From CAZJFH01 sp964545205 (lineage in GTDB: Bacteria; Pseudomonadota; Alphaproteobacteria; Rhodospirillales; Magnetospirillaceae), in contig CAZJFH010000026.1 of the NCBI GenBank assembly GCA_964545205.1, forward strand, positions 1 through 57,080: a stretch of 57,080 nt of DNA, in the 5' to 3' direction. Both the position numbers and the translations under genes were made by a program. The notes beneath the pieces were generated by a model. The model was not told the origin of the DNA. It searched no databases and worked only from the letters and a program-made list of their open reading frames with translations. This document shows, in pieces, positions 9,326 to 18,340 of the stretch (position 1 is its first letter; each line of letters opens with the position of its first letter).

Positions 9326-10102
9326 TTATGGATTGAGTTTCTCGATGATCTCATCAATCAGGAATTTCCTTCGCAGAATTGCACGCAGCTTGCTCTTGAG
9401 CACGGCGGCGCTTTGCGATTTTCCAACGAAATCGTCGGCGCCGGCGGTCAGGCTGCGAATCAGGTCGTCCTCGGACTCGCGGCTGCTCATCACCAGGATG
9501 TAGAAGTTCTGGTGGTTTTCCCGGCGCAGTTCGGCCAGCCGCCGGCACAGGCTGGCGCCGTCGAGGCCGGGCATCACCAGGTCGACGATGACGCAGTCGT
9601 ACTGGTCGCCGACGAGCAGGCCGGGAACCTCCTCGACCTTGCCGGTGCCGCGGGCGACCGCGCCTTCGCGCTGGAGTTCGCCGCGCAGGTACTCGCGGTA
9701 GGTGACGCTGTCGTCGACGATCAGGACGCGCGCGCCGGTCAGCGCGCGCTCGAAGGCGCGGTCCTGCCGCACCCCGGGCTGCAGCAGGCGCGCGATCTGC
9801 CGCTTGATCTGGTCCCAGGCCCCGACCGGCACGTCGACGACGCCCTCGGCCGGCGCCGCGCCTTCGCCGACCCGCAGCACCGGGATCTCGCCGGCGCGGC
9901 GCCAGGCGGCGAGGTGCTCCGCCTCGGAGGTGTCGGTGATCAGCATGCCGACGCCCGGATCGCCGGCGTGGCTCAGCGCGTCGGCGATGGTCGGGCAGGC
10001 GACCGTGGCGGCGCCCTCGCCCTCGGCGATCAGCCGCAGGCGCAGGGCCAGGGTGTCCTCGCGGGTGAAGATGACGGCGACGGGGCGAGATTGCTGCGAC
10101 AT
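9326..10102 (-). CDS. Tandem receiver protein, output of the chemosensory operon
   Basis: A 258-residue protein. The N-terminal half (1-115) has receiver-like spacing (VAVIFTREDTLALRLRL, GVGMLITDTSEAEHL) but lacks the acidic pair, so it looks degenerate. The C-terminal half (about 122-245) is a full receiver: VLIVDDSVTYREYLRGEL, phosphoacceptor Asp in CVIVDLVMPGLDG, MSSRE and GKSQ in the switch and Lys positions. There is no GGDEF, HTH or enzymatic domain. The start overlaps the cheB stop by one base (TAATG). In Wsp systems this position is held by the diguanylate cyclase WspR, so output here must go through another partner. Confidence 0.85.
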   Translation of the reverse strand: MSQQSRPVAVIFTREDTLALRLRLIAEGEGAATVACPTIADALSHAGDPGVGMLITDTSEAEHLAAWRRAGEIPVLRVGEGAAPAEGVVDVPVGAWDQIKRQIARLLQPGVRQDRAFERALTGARVLIVDDSVTYREYLRGELQREGAVARGTGKVEEVPGLLVGDQYDCVIVDLVMPGLDGASLCRRLAELRRENHQNFYILVMSSRESEDDLIRSLTAGADDFVGKSQSAAVLKSKLRAILRRKFLIDEIIEKLNP

Positions 10103-11190
10103 TATCCGGCCTCCCGGGCGCTGTTCGAAGCGGCGAGCCAGGCGATGCGGGCGGCGATGGCGCCGAGCGGCAACTGGTCGACGGCGGCGCCGAGGCGCAC
10201 CGCCGCCTGCGGCATGCCGTAGATCACCGCGGTGCTCTGGTCTTCGGCGATGGTGTAGGCGCCGGCCCGCTTCAGCTCCAGCAGGCCGCGGGCGCCGTCC
10301 TCGCCCATGCCGGTCATCAGCACGGCGATGGCCGAGCGGCCGTGGCTGGCCGCCATCGAGCGCAGCAGCACGTCGCCCGACGGGCGCTGCTGGCAGACCG
10401 GCGCGTCCATCGTGGTGCGGAAGCGCCGGCCGGCGAAGGTCAGGTGGAACCCGCCCGGCGCCACGTAGACGCGGTCCGTCTGGGGCACCTGGCCGTCCTC
10501 GGCCAGCGTCACCGGCTGCGGGCAGACGCTGTCCAGCCACGACGCGAACCCGGCGGCGAAGCGGTCGCCGATGTGCTGCACCACGACGATCGGCAGGCCG
10601 AGGCCGCGCGGCAGGTCGTTGAGCACCCGCACCAGCGCGTTGGGGCCGCCGGTCGAGGCGACCAGCGCCAGGATGTCGTAGCCGCCGCGCCGGGCCTGCG
10701 GCGGCGCCGGCGGCGGCGTCTGCGGCGGCGGCCCGGCGGTGCCGTCCTTGCGCGGCGCGAAGCGCTGGCGCACCACCTTGACCTGACTCATGATCACGAG
10801 CTGCGTGCACAGATGCGCGGCCAGCGCCTCGTAGCGCTGGCGCTCGGTGCTGCCCGGCTTCTCGACGACGCTCAGCGCGCCGGCGCGCAGCGCGTTCATC
10901 GAGATGTTGAGGCTGGCGTCGTCGACGTTCTCGGCGACGACGACGATGGGCAGCGGGTTCTCCGACATGATCCGCCGCGTCAGCTCGAAGCCGTTGATGC
11001 CCGGCAGGCGGATGTCCATGGTCACGACGTCCGGCGTCCGCTGGGCGATCAGGGTCACCGCCTGCTCGGCGTTGGCGGCCTTGCCGACGACCTTGAGCCG
11101 CGGATCGCGGGCGATGGTGTGCTCGAGCAGCCGCTGCACGACCGGCGAGTCCTCGACGATCAGGACCTTGATGGGCGCGGCGGCGGTCAT
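10102..11190 (-). CDS. cheB: Chemotaxis protein methylesterase CheB
   Basis: A 362-residue receiver plus methylesterase that removes glutamyl methyl esters from chemoreceptors. Receiver at 1-125: VLIVEDSPVVQRLL, Asp59 in VVTMDIRLPGINGFEL, and a VEKPGS Lys loop. After a Pro-rich linker (about 155-180), the esterase has its Ser in LALVASTGGPNALVRVL, His in IVVVQHIGDRFAAGF and Asp in LMTGMGEDGARGL. ATG overlaps the cheA stop (ATGA) and its own stop overlaps the next gene. WspF-like by position; target presumably the operon's own receptor. Confidence 0.94.
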   Translation of the reverse strand: MTAAAPIKVLIVEDSPVVQRLLEHTIARDPRLKVVGKAANAEQAVTLIAQRTPDVVTMDIRLPGINGFELTRRIMSENPLPIVVVAENVDDASLNISMNALRAGALSVVEKPGSTERQRYEALAAHLCTQLVIMSQVKVVRQRFAPRKDGTAGPPPQTPPPAPPQARRGGYDILALVASTGGPNALVRVLNDLPRGLGLPIVVVQHIGDRFAAGFASWLDSVCPQPVTLAEDGQVPQTDRVYVAPGGFHLTFAGRRFRTTMDAPVCQQRPSGDVLLRSMAASHGRSAIAVLMTGMGEDGARGLLELKRAGAYTIAEDQSTAVIYGMPQAAVRLGAAVDQLPLGAIAARIAWLAASNSAREAG

Positions 11191-13337
11191 GGCAGCAGCT
11201 GCCTGATGGTGTCGAGCAGTTCGCTCTGGTTGAAGTGGCGTTTCACGATGTAAGCATCGGCTCCCAGATGCAGCCCGCGCTCCTTGTCCTCGGCGGCTTC
11301 CTTCGAGGTGACCAGAACCACGGGGATATGGGCGAAGGTTGGGTGGTCCTTGACCGTCTTCAACAGCGCGAAGCCGTCCATCAGCGGCATCTCGATGTCG
11401 CTGACCACCAGGTCGACCCCGCCTTCGGCCAGGCGGTCGAGGGCCTCGCGGCCGTTGACGGCGACGGCGACCCGGAAGCCCTGGGCCTCGAGGATGCTGC
11501 GCTCGAGCGTGCGGGTGGTGACCGAATCGTCGACCACCAGGATCAGCGGCGCCGGCGCGGCCCGGTCGGGCGCGGGCGCCGGCGGCGGCGGCGCCGCCGC
11601 GCCGCGATGCGCCAGCAGGCCCGAGACGCTCAGAACGAAGCTCAGGCTGCCGTCGGCGTTCAGCATCGTTCCCGACAGCAGCGGATGGTTGGCGAGGCCC
11701 GCCGGCAGCGCCGCCACCTGCCGGTCCTCGGCCGCCAGCACGGCGTCGACGACCAGCGCCGCGCGGCCCTCGGCCTCGCCCTTGAGCATCACCACCGTCA
11801 CCGCCGCCGCGCCGGCGGCCGGCGGCGGAAGCCCCAGCGCCTGCGACAGCCAGATCACCGGCGCCTCGACGTCGTCGACGCGCAGCATCGGATGGCCCTC
11901 GACGACGAAGACCTGGTCGCGCGCGAGCGTCTCGACGCGGCCGACGCTGGCGGCCGGCAGCCCGTATTCCTGGCCGTCGAGGGCGACGATCAGCATGCGC
12001 TGGCCGATCAGCGACACCGGCAGTTCGAGGTCGAAACGGGTGCCGCGTCCGGCGCGGCTGTCCACCGCGATGCTGCCCTGCAGCCGGTCGACGACCTGGC
12101 GCACGATCGCCATGCCGAGGCCGCGCCCGGACAGCGACGTCAGGCGGCCGGCGGTCGACAGGCCGGGCTGGAAGATCAGCGCGTGCAGGCGCTGCCGGTC
12201 GGCCGTCCGCGCCTCGTCGACGTCGATGGCGCCCGCTTCGACGCCGCGCCGGGCGAGGGCGCCCTCGTCGAGGCCGCGGCCGTCGTCCTCGATGCGCAGC
12301 ACCAGCCGCCCGCCCGCCACCGCCGCATGCACGAGGATGCGCCCGACCGGGTCCTTGCCGGCGGCGGCGCGCTCCTGCGGCGTTTCGATGCCGTGGTCGA
12401 CGGCGTTGCGCATCAGATGCACCAGCGGGTCCTTCAGCTCCTGCAGGACGCCGCGGTCGACGCGCGCGTTCCAGCCGCGGCCGTCGACCTCGACCTCCTT
12501 GCCCTGGCTGCGGGCGAGGTCGCGGATCATGCGCGCCAGGCCGGCGAACTGGTTCTCGACCGGCACCAGGCGGGCCTGTTCGAGATCGTCGCGCAGCGCC
12601 TTCGCCAGGCGTCCGAGCCGCCAGGCGCGCTCGTCGAAATCCTCGGCCAGCGCCAGCGCCAGCCGCCCGGCCTCGGCGAGCCGCCGGGCGGCGCCGTCCG
12701 GGAGCGCGCCGCCGCCGCCCCGCCAGTCCATGGCCGGCCGGGCGGTCAGCGCGCACAGCTCGCGCAGGGCGTGGGCGAACCGCTCCTGACGTGCGATCTC
12801 GGCGGTGAGGGCGCCGCTGGTCCGCAGCAGCGCGTCGAGGCTGCGCGATTCGATGCGTAGCGCCGGCTCAGCTTCGCCGGCCCGTCCGCTGCGCGCCGCC
12901 ACCGCCTGGGCGGCGGGGGCGCCGGCCGGCGGCGCGATGCCGTTGGCCTCGAGCAGGGCGTCCAGGCGGGCCAGCGCCGCCTCGGGATCGGCGGGATCGC
13001 CGCGAATCTGGGCCGCCGAGAGGTCCTCGATCTCGGCCAGGGCGATGCGGGTGCCGCGCAGCAAGTCCGGCGTGAACGCGACGCCGCCCTCGAACACCGC
13101 CTGCAGCAGCGTCTCCAGCCGGTGCGCGACGGCCTCGGCGGGGCCGAGCCCGACGGCGCGGCTGGCGCCCTTCAGGCTGTGGGCCCGCCGGTAGACGTCG
13201 GCGATGTCGAAGCGTTCGCTGTCCAGCCCTTCGCTTTCGGCCGCCGCCAGCATCTCCCGCATCGCGGCGAGATGTTCGGCGCGCTCGATCTCGAACGAGG
13301 CCAGCAGTTCGTCGCGGAGATCGTCGTCTTCGCTCAA
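11187..13337 (-). CDS. Hybrid CheA histidine kinase with C-terminal receiver (WspE-like)
   Basis: A 716-residue kinase. Hpt domain at 1-110 with phosphorylatable His53 (YRRAHSLKGASRAVGL); dimerisation segment; ATPase with LVHLMRNAVDHGIETPQE, IEDDGRGLDEGAL and GRGLGMAIVRQVVDRL; CheW-like regulatory domain (about 430-560); and a receiver (about 595-716) with LVVDDSVTTRTLE, Asp in LVVSDIEMPLMDGF and VTSKE. A fused receiver marks FrzE/WspE-type alternative systems. Start is a TTG overlapping the mcp stop (TTGA). It should phosphorylate CheB, its own receiver and the tandem-REC protein. Confidence 0.94.
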   Translation of the reverse strand: MSEDDDLRDELLASFEIERAEHLAAMREMLAAAESEGLDSERFDIADVYRRAHSLKGASRAVGLGPAEAVAHRLETLLQAVFEGGVAFTPDLLRGTRIALAEIEDLSAAQIRGDPADPEAALARLDALLEANGIAPPAGAPAAQAVAARSGRAGEAEPALRIESRSLDALLRTSGALTAEIARQERFAHALRELCALTARPAMDWRGGGGALPDGAARRLAEAGRLALALAEDFDERAWRLGRLAKALRDDLEQARLVPVENQFAGLARMIRDLARSQGKEVEVDGRGWNARVDRGVLQELKDPLVHLMRNAVDHGIETPQERAAAGKDPVGRILVHAAVAGGRLVLRIEDDGRGLDEGALARRGVEAGAIDVDEARTADRQRLHALIFQPGLSTAGRLTSLSGRGLGMAIVRQVVDRLQGSIAVDSRAGRGTRFDLELPVSLIGQRMLIVALDGQEYGLPAASVGRVETLARDQVFVVEGHPMLRVDDVEAPVIWLSQALGLPPPAAGAAAVTVVMLKGEAEGRAALVVDAVLAAEDRQVAALPAGLANHPLLSGTMLNADGSLSFVLSVSGLLAHRGAAAPPPPAPAPDRAAPAPLILVVDDSVTTRTLERSILEAQGFRVAVAVNGREALDRLAEGGVDLVVSDIEMPLMDGFALLKTVKDHPTFAHIPVVLVTSKEAAEDKERGLHLGADAYIVKRHFNQSELLDTIRQLLP

Positions 13338-15153
13338 ATGTTGTAGTTCCTCACGGCCCCGACCAGGGTTTCGCTGAGCTCGTTCATGTTGCCGGCCGCG
13401 CCCTCGAGCTGGCGGGTGGTGCCCGCCGTCTGGGTGCTGGCGGTGCGGATGTTGTGCAGCGCCTGCATCACCTGCTCGAGGCCGATCTGGTGCTGGTTGA
13501 TGCCGGCGACGATCTGCTGGAACGCCTGCACGCTCTCCTGGATGCTCTCGGCCATGCGGCGGATCGTGCGCTCCGCCGCCTCGGTCTGGCGGCGGCCGCC
13601 GGCGACCCGCTTGGCGGCCTCCTCGGTCAGCATCACCGAGGCGTTGATGCCCTGCTGGATCTCGCCCAGGTTCGAGCGCACCTGCGCGGTGGCGTCCTTG
13701 GCCTGGTCGGCCAGCTTCTTGATCTCGGCGGCGACGACCGAGAAGGTCTTGCCGTGCTCGCCGGCGGCGGCCGCCTCGATCGAGGCGTTGAGGGCCAGGA
13801 GGTGCGAGCGCTCGGCGATGTTGTTGACGGTCAGGATGATGTCGCCGATCGCCTGGGTGCGCTGGCTGAGCATGACGATGTTCTCGGCCACCGTCTCGAC
13901 CTGGTCGNNNNNNNNNNNNNNNNNNNNNNNNNNNNNNNNNNNNNNNNNNNNNNNNNNNNNNNNNNNNNNNNNNNNNNNNNNNNNNNNNNNNNNNNNNNNN
14001 NNNNNNNGACGATGTTCTCGGCCACCGTCTCGACCTGGTCGCGGATGCCCTCCATCGCCGCGACGGTGTCCTCGACCGCGCGCAGGCCGTGCTCGGTGGT
14101 GTCGGCGGTGTCCTCGGCGCCGCCGATGATCTCCTGGGCGCGCTCGGACATGTGGGCGCCGGACTGGGTGATCTCGGTCAGGGTCGCGGTGGTCTGCTCG
14201 ATCGAGGCGAGCTGCTCGGCGACCGCCGCCGCCTGTTCCTGCGCCGAGGCGCGGATCTGCGCCGTCGCCGAGTTGAGGTTCTCGGCGGCGCCGCGGGTGC
14301 GGGTGGCGACCTGGCGCAGGTTGGCGCTCATGTCGTTGAGCGCGCGGGCGAGGTCGCCGAGCTCGTCGCTGCGTCCGACCGGCATGCTCTGGGTCAGGTC
14401 GCCGCGGCCGATGCGCTCGGCCATCGCGATCGACTGCAGCAGCGGCATCGAGATCGAGCGGCCGATGTAAACCGCCGCCGCCGTGGCCACGACCATGAAG
14501 ATCGCCAGCGCGATCAGCACCGAGACCAGGACCTCGCGGTAGCTGTCCTGGAACGCCTGCTGGCCGGCGGCGATCAGCCGGTTGGCGACGGCTTCGAGGT
14601 CGTTGGCCTCGCGCAGAGTGCCCTCGGCGGCGCCGACCAGCTGCTGCCGCGCCGCCAGGGCGTCGTTCATCCGACCCTCGGCCAGGGCCGGGAACAACCG
14701 CGCCGCGCCCTGCTCGATGGCGTCGAGCGCGCGGCCCATCTCCTCGCCTTCCGCGGCGAGTTCGGCCCACAGCGCCCGCCGCTCGGCGATCGCGCCGGTC
14801 TGGCGACGGTCCTCGCTGAGTTCGCCGATCGTGCGGACGCGCTGACGCGCCTCGGCCAGCGCCGCCTCGTGCCGGCGCAGGTGGTCCTGGACGCCCGGCG
14901 CGCCGAGCTCGGCGGCGGCGCCGAGCGCGACTTCCGCCAGCGCCGCTTCGCGCTCGGTGCGCATGTCGGCGCGCGCCTCGAGGATGCCGTTGACCGCGGC
15001 GTAGACGACGGTGTCGTGGCGCGAGACGTTCTCGACGATGCGCAGCGCGTCGTTGAAGCGCGCCAACTGGAACGCCGTCAACGCCACCGTCAGCAGCACG
15101 ATGATGCCGAAGCCCAGCGAGAGCTTGCGGAAGATGGTCATTCTCACGGTCAT
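13334..15153 (-). CDS. Transmembrane methyl-accepting chemotaxis protein (WspA-like), interrupted by N-run
   Basis: The receptor of the operon. TM1 at about 9-30 (LSLGFGIIVLLTVALTAFQL), a helical periplasmic region to about 190, TM2 (LVSVLIALAIFMVVATAAAV), HAMP, then the signalling coiled coil with SHLLALNASIEAAAAGEHGK at the tip. A 100-base N-run with a 34-base direct duplication at its edges lies inside. As given, 1820 bases do not divide by three. Removing the Ns and one duplicate copy (134 bases) leaves 1686 bases, an unbroken 561-residue frame. The ATG at 15153 overlaps the cheW stop (ATGA). No C-terminal CheR-docking pentapeptide is present. Confidence 0.9.
13874..13907. repeat. Left copy of the 34-base duplication abutting the N-run
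   Basis: Begins GACGATGTTCTCGG and ends CTGGTCG. Identical base for base to 14008-14041 and in contact with the N-run, as expected for an unmerged contig overlap within the mcp gene. Confidence 0.95.
13908..14007. other. Assembly gap of exactly 100 Ns
   Basis: One hundred consecutive Ns, the usual fixed-size placeholder for a gap of unknown length. The 34 bases immediately left (13874-13907) and immediately right (14008-14041) are identical, so the contig ends overlap and the true gap is probably negative. Confidence 0.98.
14008..14041. repeat. Right copy of the 34-base duplication abutting the N-run
   Basis: Second copy of the sequence at 13874-13907, starting at the first base after the Ns. 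Both encode the same receptor segment (DQVETVAENIV on the minus strand), and only one copy gives a continuous protein. Confidence 0.95.
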
Positions 15154-15737
15154 CCCTGACGGTCCCATTGCAAGGCGCGCTCGACGACGCTGCCGACGTC
15201 GACGAGCATCGTGTCGTCCGCGGCGATGGCCGCGACGTGGCGGAAGGGCGGCGGCGGCGATCTGGGGCGGAAGCGGGCGATCGCCTCGGCGTAGTGGCCG
15301 CACAGCGCGACCCGCGCCACCGGATGGCGCAGCAGCACCGCGTGGACCGGCGGCGGCTCGGCGCCGGGCGCGTCCATCAGCGCGTCGAGGTCGAGCAGCA
15401 GGTGCGGCTCGCCGGCCAGCGGCGCCAGGCCGATCACCCAGGCCGGGGCGTGGGGGACCGGGGTCGGGCGCTCGACCGGCTCGATGCGCCGCACCTCGGC
15501 CAGCGGCAGCGCGAAGCGGCCGGCGGCGCCCCGCAGCACCAGAACCGGCTCGCCGGGTTCCTCGGCGGTCCGCGGCGGTTCCGCCAGTTCGATCGTCCGC
15601 TCGCGCAACAGCGCGTCGCAGAACCGCTCGTCGCCGGCCAGCGCCAGGCGCAATCGCGACTCGGCGTTGGCGATCGCATCACGCGCGGCATGCCAGTCGA
15701 TGCGACGTCCTAGTGGCTCGTCAGACTGCTCAGCCAT
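15150..15737 (-). CDS. CheW-like coupling protein (WspD-like)
   Basis: A 195-residue scaffold protein linking receptor and CheA. The N-terminal extension IDWHAARDAIANAESRLRLA and the CDALLRERTIELAE block are typical of WspD-type CheW. The CheW domain starts near residue 62 (EPVLVLRGAAGRFALPLAEV; RRIEPVERPTPVP; VIGLAPLAGEPHLLLDLDAL). The start lies 28 bases inside the cheR 3' end and the stop overlaps the mcp ATG, so all three are translationally linked. Confidence 0.87.
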   Translation of the reverse strand: MAEQSDEPLGRRIDWHAARDAIANAESRLRLALAGDERFCDALLRERTIELAEPPRTAEEPGEPVLVLRGAAGRFALPLAEVRRIEPVERPTPVPHAPAWVIGLAPLAGEPHLLLDLDALMDAPGAEPPPVHAVLLRHPVARVALCGHYAEAIARFRPRSPPPPFRHVAAIAADDTMLVDVGSVVERALQWDRQG

Positions 15738-17083
15738 CGCTCGGCGATCATCCTCAGCTCCGTCACCGTCAAGTCACCCCCGCCCTTGACCGTCGCCTGG
15801 TCGTCGTCCCGGTCGGCGAGGGACACGACGTTGCGCAGATGCCGCGCCGCGTTGGTCCTATCACCGCCTTCCAGGCAAAGGCGTCCGAGCTGAAGGTGCG
15901 CCAGAGCGAAGCTCCGGTCCAGGTAGACGGCCCGCCGATATGCCGAAAGGGCATCTCCTATGCCGATATGCTCGCTGACCAGACCTTGGTAGTAGTGGGC
16001 CAGCGGTTCCAGCGGCTCCCGCGCGACCCAGCGCTCGATCAGCGGCGCCGCCTCCTGCCATTCGCCGCCGTCGGCCATCCGTTCGACGATCGGCCGCAGC
16101 GGCTCGGGCGCGGCCGGCGGCGGCTCGGCGGCGGGCGCGGCCGGCCGCGACCGAACGCGGCGGCGCAGGGCGGGCGGCGTCGGCGGCAGCGCCGGCACGG
16201 CGACCGGTCGCGTGATGCTGGGCCGGGCGTTCGGCCCGGATTTGCGGTACAGCGTCGCCTCGGGGAAGCGCACCGGCGAGAAGTCCTCCATCACCTCCGC
16301 CCCGCCCTCGGCATGGCCGAGCACCAGCCAGCCGCCCTCGCGCAGGCTGCTGGCGATCAGGCCGAGCGCGCGGCGCCGGCGCTCGGCGTCGAAATAGATC
16401 AGCACGTTGCGGCACAGCGCCAGGTCGAACGGGGCGCCCGGCGGGATGCCGCCGCCGATCAGGTTGTGAACGTGGAACGCGACGCCCTGCTTGAAGCGCT
16501 CCTGCAGCCGCCAGCCGCCCTCGGCGGTCTCGATGCAGCAGTCGCGGACCTCGGCCGGGACGTCGCGCAACGCCCAGTCGTTGTACTCGGCGCGGGCGGC
16601 CGCGCGGAGCTGGGCGCGGCTGATGTCGGTGCCGGTGATGGCGACCGACCAGCCGCTCAGGTCGACGCCCATCAGCTCCCGCAGCAGAATCGACAGCGAG
16701 TAGGGCTCGGCGCCGTTGCTGCAGCCGGCGCTCCAGAGCGAGAGCTGGCGGACGTCGCGCCGCTGCTCCAGGAGTTCGGGGATGACGACGTCGCGCAGCG
16801 CCGCGAACTGCTCGCGATTGCGGAAGAAGTAGGTCTCGCCGACGGTGACCTCGGCGATCATCGCCTCGGTGAGCGGGCCGCTGCCGGCCTCGGCCTCGAG
16901 GCTGGCGGCCAGCGCCGCGCAATCGCGCGGGCCGTGCTCGGCGCCGAGCAGCCGCGCGAGACGCTCGGCCAGGGCGACGTCCTTGTCGGCCCAGTAGGTC
17001 AGTCCGGTCCGTTCGATGACGAAGGCCTTCAGGTGCGGGAAGGCCGAGTCCCGCAGCACCCGCTCAGTCGCCCGCGACCGCAC
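15710..17083 (-). CDS. cheR: CheR methyltransferase with C-terminal TPR region (WspC-like)
   Basis: A 457-residue protein that methylates receptor glutamates using SAM. CheR all-alpha N-domain at 1-80 (FVIERTGLTYWADKDVALAE); catalytic domain with VGETYFFRNREQF, SLWSAGCSNGAEPYSLS (SAM motif), ITGTDISRAQLRAA, FDLALCRNVLIYFD and GWLVLGHAEG. A Pro/Arg/Ala linker (about 285-335) leads to TPR-like helices (LAHYYQGLVSEHIGIGDALS, AYRRAVYLDRSFALAHLQLG). The TPR tail is the hallmark of WspC/FrzF-type CheR. The start is a GTG at 17083; a second GTG at 17059 is also possible. Overlaps the genes on both sides. Confidence 0.92.
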   Translation of the reverse strand: MRSRATERVLRDSAFPHLKAFVIERTGLTYWADKDVALAERLARLLGAEHGPRDCAALAASLEAEAGSGPLTEAMIAEVTVGETYFFRNREQFAALRDVVIPELLEQRRDVRQLSLWSAGCSNGAEPYSLSILLRELMGVDLSGWSVAITGTDISRAQLRAAARAEYNDWALRDVPAEVRDCCIETAEGGWRLQERFKQGVAFHVHNLIGGGIPPGAPFDLALCRNVLIYFDAERRRRALGLIASSLREGGWLVLGHAEGGAEVMEDFSPVRFPEATLYRKSGPNARPSITRPVAVPALPPTPPALRRRVRSRPAAPAAEPPPAAPEPLRPIVERMADGGEWQEAAPLIERWVAREPLEPLAHYYQGLVSEHIGIGDALSAYRRAVYLDRSFALAHLQLGRLCLEGGDRTNAARHLRNVVSLADRDDDQATVKGGGDLTVTELRMIAERWLSSLTSH

Positions 17084-17546
17084 GCCGCCATTCCTCCATG
17101 CGCTGGTCCGCGACCGCCTGGAACTCGGCGAGCGCCGCCGCCTCGCGGGCCGACAGCAGCCGTTCGGGCGCGAGCAGGTGCGCGCGGGCCGCCGGCAGCC
17201 AGCCCTCGACGCAGTCGTTGAAGGCGCCGTCGGCGGGCGCCTCCAGCGGCGCCTCGCCGGTCACGTCCTCGACCGTGTCCGTGGCCACGGCCCAGGCCGG
17301 CGCCGGCCGGCGCAGCACGATCAGCGGCGCGAAGGGGCCGCCGCGGCGCTGCGCCAGGCCGAGCAGGCGGTCGAGGCGCAGCACCGGCACCGCGACGCCG
17401 CGCAGGTTGAGCACGCCCTCCAGCACCGTCGGCCGGGTCGGCGGCTGCCACAGCCGCGGCGGCAGGATCACTTCCTGCACGGCATCGGCCGGCAACGCGA
17501 AGCGGTTGCCGGAGACCTCGAAGACGAGATGGGTGGCGTGCGGCAC
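17064..17546 (-). CDS. CheW-like coupling protein (WspB-like), first gene of the chemosensory operon
   Basis: A 160-residue CheW domain: HLVFEVSGNRFALPADAVQE, VLEGVLNLRGVAVPVLRLDR, then FAPLIVLRRPAPAWAVATDT and VEDVTGE. A frame is open up to an ATG at 17642, but those 32 codons contain TTA, AGG and ATA, are less GC-rich and encode nothing like CheW. I take the GTG at 17546 behind GGAGCAGCGCGCC as the start and 17547-17642 as leader. The C-terminal half (LLSAREAAALAEFQAVADQ) is helical. Its stop overlaps the cheR start region. Confidence 0.85.
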   Translation of the reverse strand: MPHATHLVFEVSGNRFALPADAVQEVILPPRLWQPPTRPTVLEGVLNLRGVAVPVLRLDRLLGLAQRRGGPFAPLIVLRRPAPAWAVATDTVEDVTGEAPLEAPADGAFNDCVEGWLPAARAHLLAPERLLSAREAAALAEFQAVADQRMEEWRRAVAGD

Positions 17547-17797
17547 GGCGCGCTGCTCCGGGTTGCTCGGGCTCCATTCCGCTATGTAGTGCCCGATTTC
17601 CGTCCCGGCACGAAACCCCCTATACCGCCTAATTGGTAACACCGGGTGGATTTCGCGCCGATCTGGATACGGAAATCAGGTTGTGCGGGGTGACCGGGAA
17701 ACGCCGTGGTATTGCCGTTTTGGGGGCTTTCCCGGCCTATGTGCGGCTCTCATTTCAATAGCAAGAATGCAAACACACGGTCTTCTGGGGTCCACCG

Positions 17798-18214
17798 ATG
17801 AGTCATTTTCTCGCCATTGACGACGAGCCGCTGGTGCTGAAGTCGCTGGCCATGACCCTGGAAGCCCTGGGGCACCGCGTCACGGCGGCGGCCTCGGCGG
17901 ACGACGCGGTGGCGCAGCTCGACGGCAGCGACGGCCCCGATGCCATTATCGCCGACTATCGGCTGCGCGACGGCGAGAACGGCGTCGCGGCGGTCGGGGC
18001 GGTGTGGCGCCATCTCGGCGAGAGCGTGCCGGCGCTGATCCTGACCGGCGACACCGCTCCCGACCGGGTGATGGAGATCCATCGCAGCGGCCTCAAGGTC
18101 CTGCACAAGCCGATCGGCGTCCAGGATCTGCTCGACGCCCTCGACGGCGTCATCGCGGCGCGCATCGTCGGCGTGCCGACCCGCTCCGCGCAGCCGTCGG
18201 AATCGCGTCCCTGA
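17798..18214 (+). CDS. Single-domain response regulator
   Basis: A 138-residue receiver with no output domain: FLAIDDEPLVLKSLAMTLEA at the acidic pair, Asp in DAIIADYRLRDGENGV, LILTGDTAPDRV and KVLHKPIGVQDLLDAL at the Thr and Lys positions. The LTGxT...LHKP pattern matches the receiver fused to the hybrid kinase at 7742-9244, so it belongs to the HDxxQPF kinase family. The likely partner is the receiver-less kinase at 20843-22513, three genes downstream. It is divergent from the chemosensory operon across a 250-base region that also holds that operon's promoter. Confidence 0.88.
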   Translation: MSHFLAIDDEPLVLKSLAMTLEALGHRVTAAASADDAVAQLDGSDGPDAIIADYRLRDGENGVAAVGAVWRHLGESVPALILTGDTAPDRVMEIHRSGLKVLHKPIGVQDLLDALDGVIAARIVGVPTRSAQPSESRP

Positions 18215-18340
18215 CATATCAGAGTATCCGAATGTTGCGCTGCGGCTGCGGTTCCGGCAATATTTGAACCGGACGGGTTTCCGGACGCCGGTGGCGCCGC
18301 CGGACACCCGGTGTGGTTCCTGGGATCGAGGTTCATTCGT

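Noticed and set aside
13334..15303. Apparent frameshift or split chemoreceptor gene around the N-run
   Set aside because: The frame is restored exactly when the Ns and one of the two 34-base copies are removed, so this is an assembly artefact, not a pseudogene.
17547..17642. N-terminal extension of the WspB-like CheW up to the ATG at 17642
   Set aside because: It contains TTA, ATA and AGG codons in a low-GC stretch and no CheW similarity; the GTG at 17546 has a better RBS.
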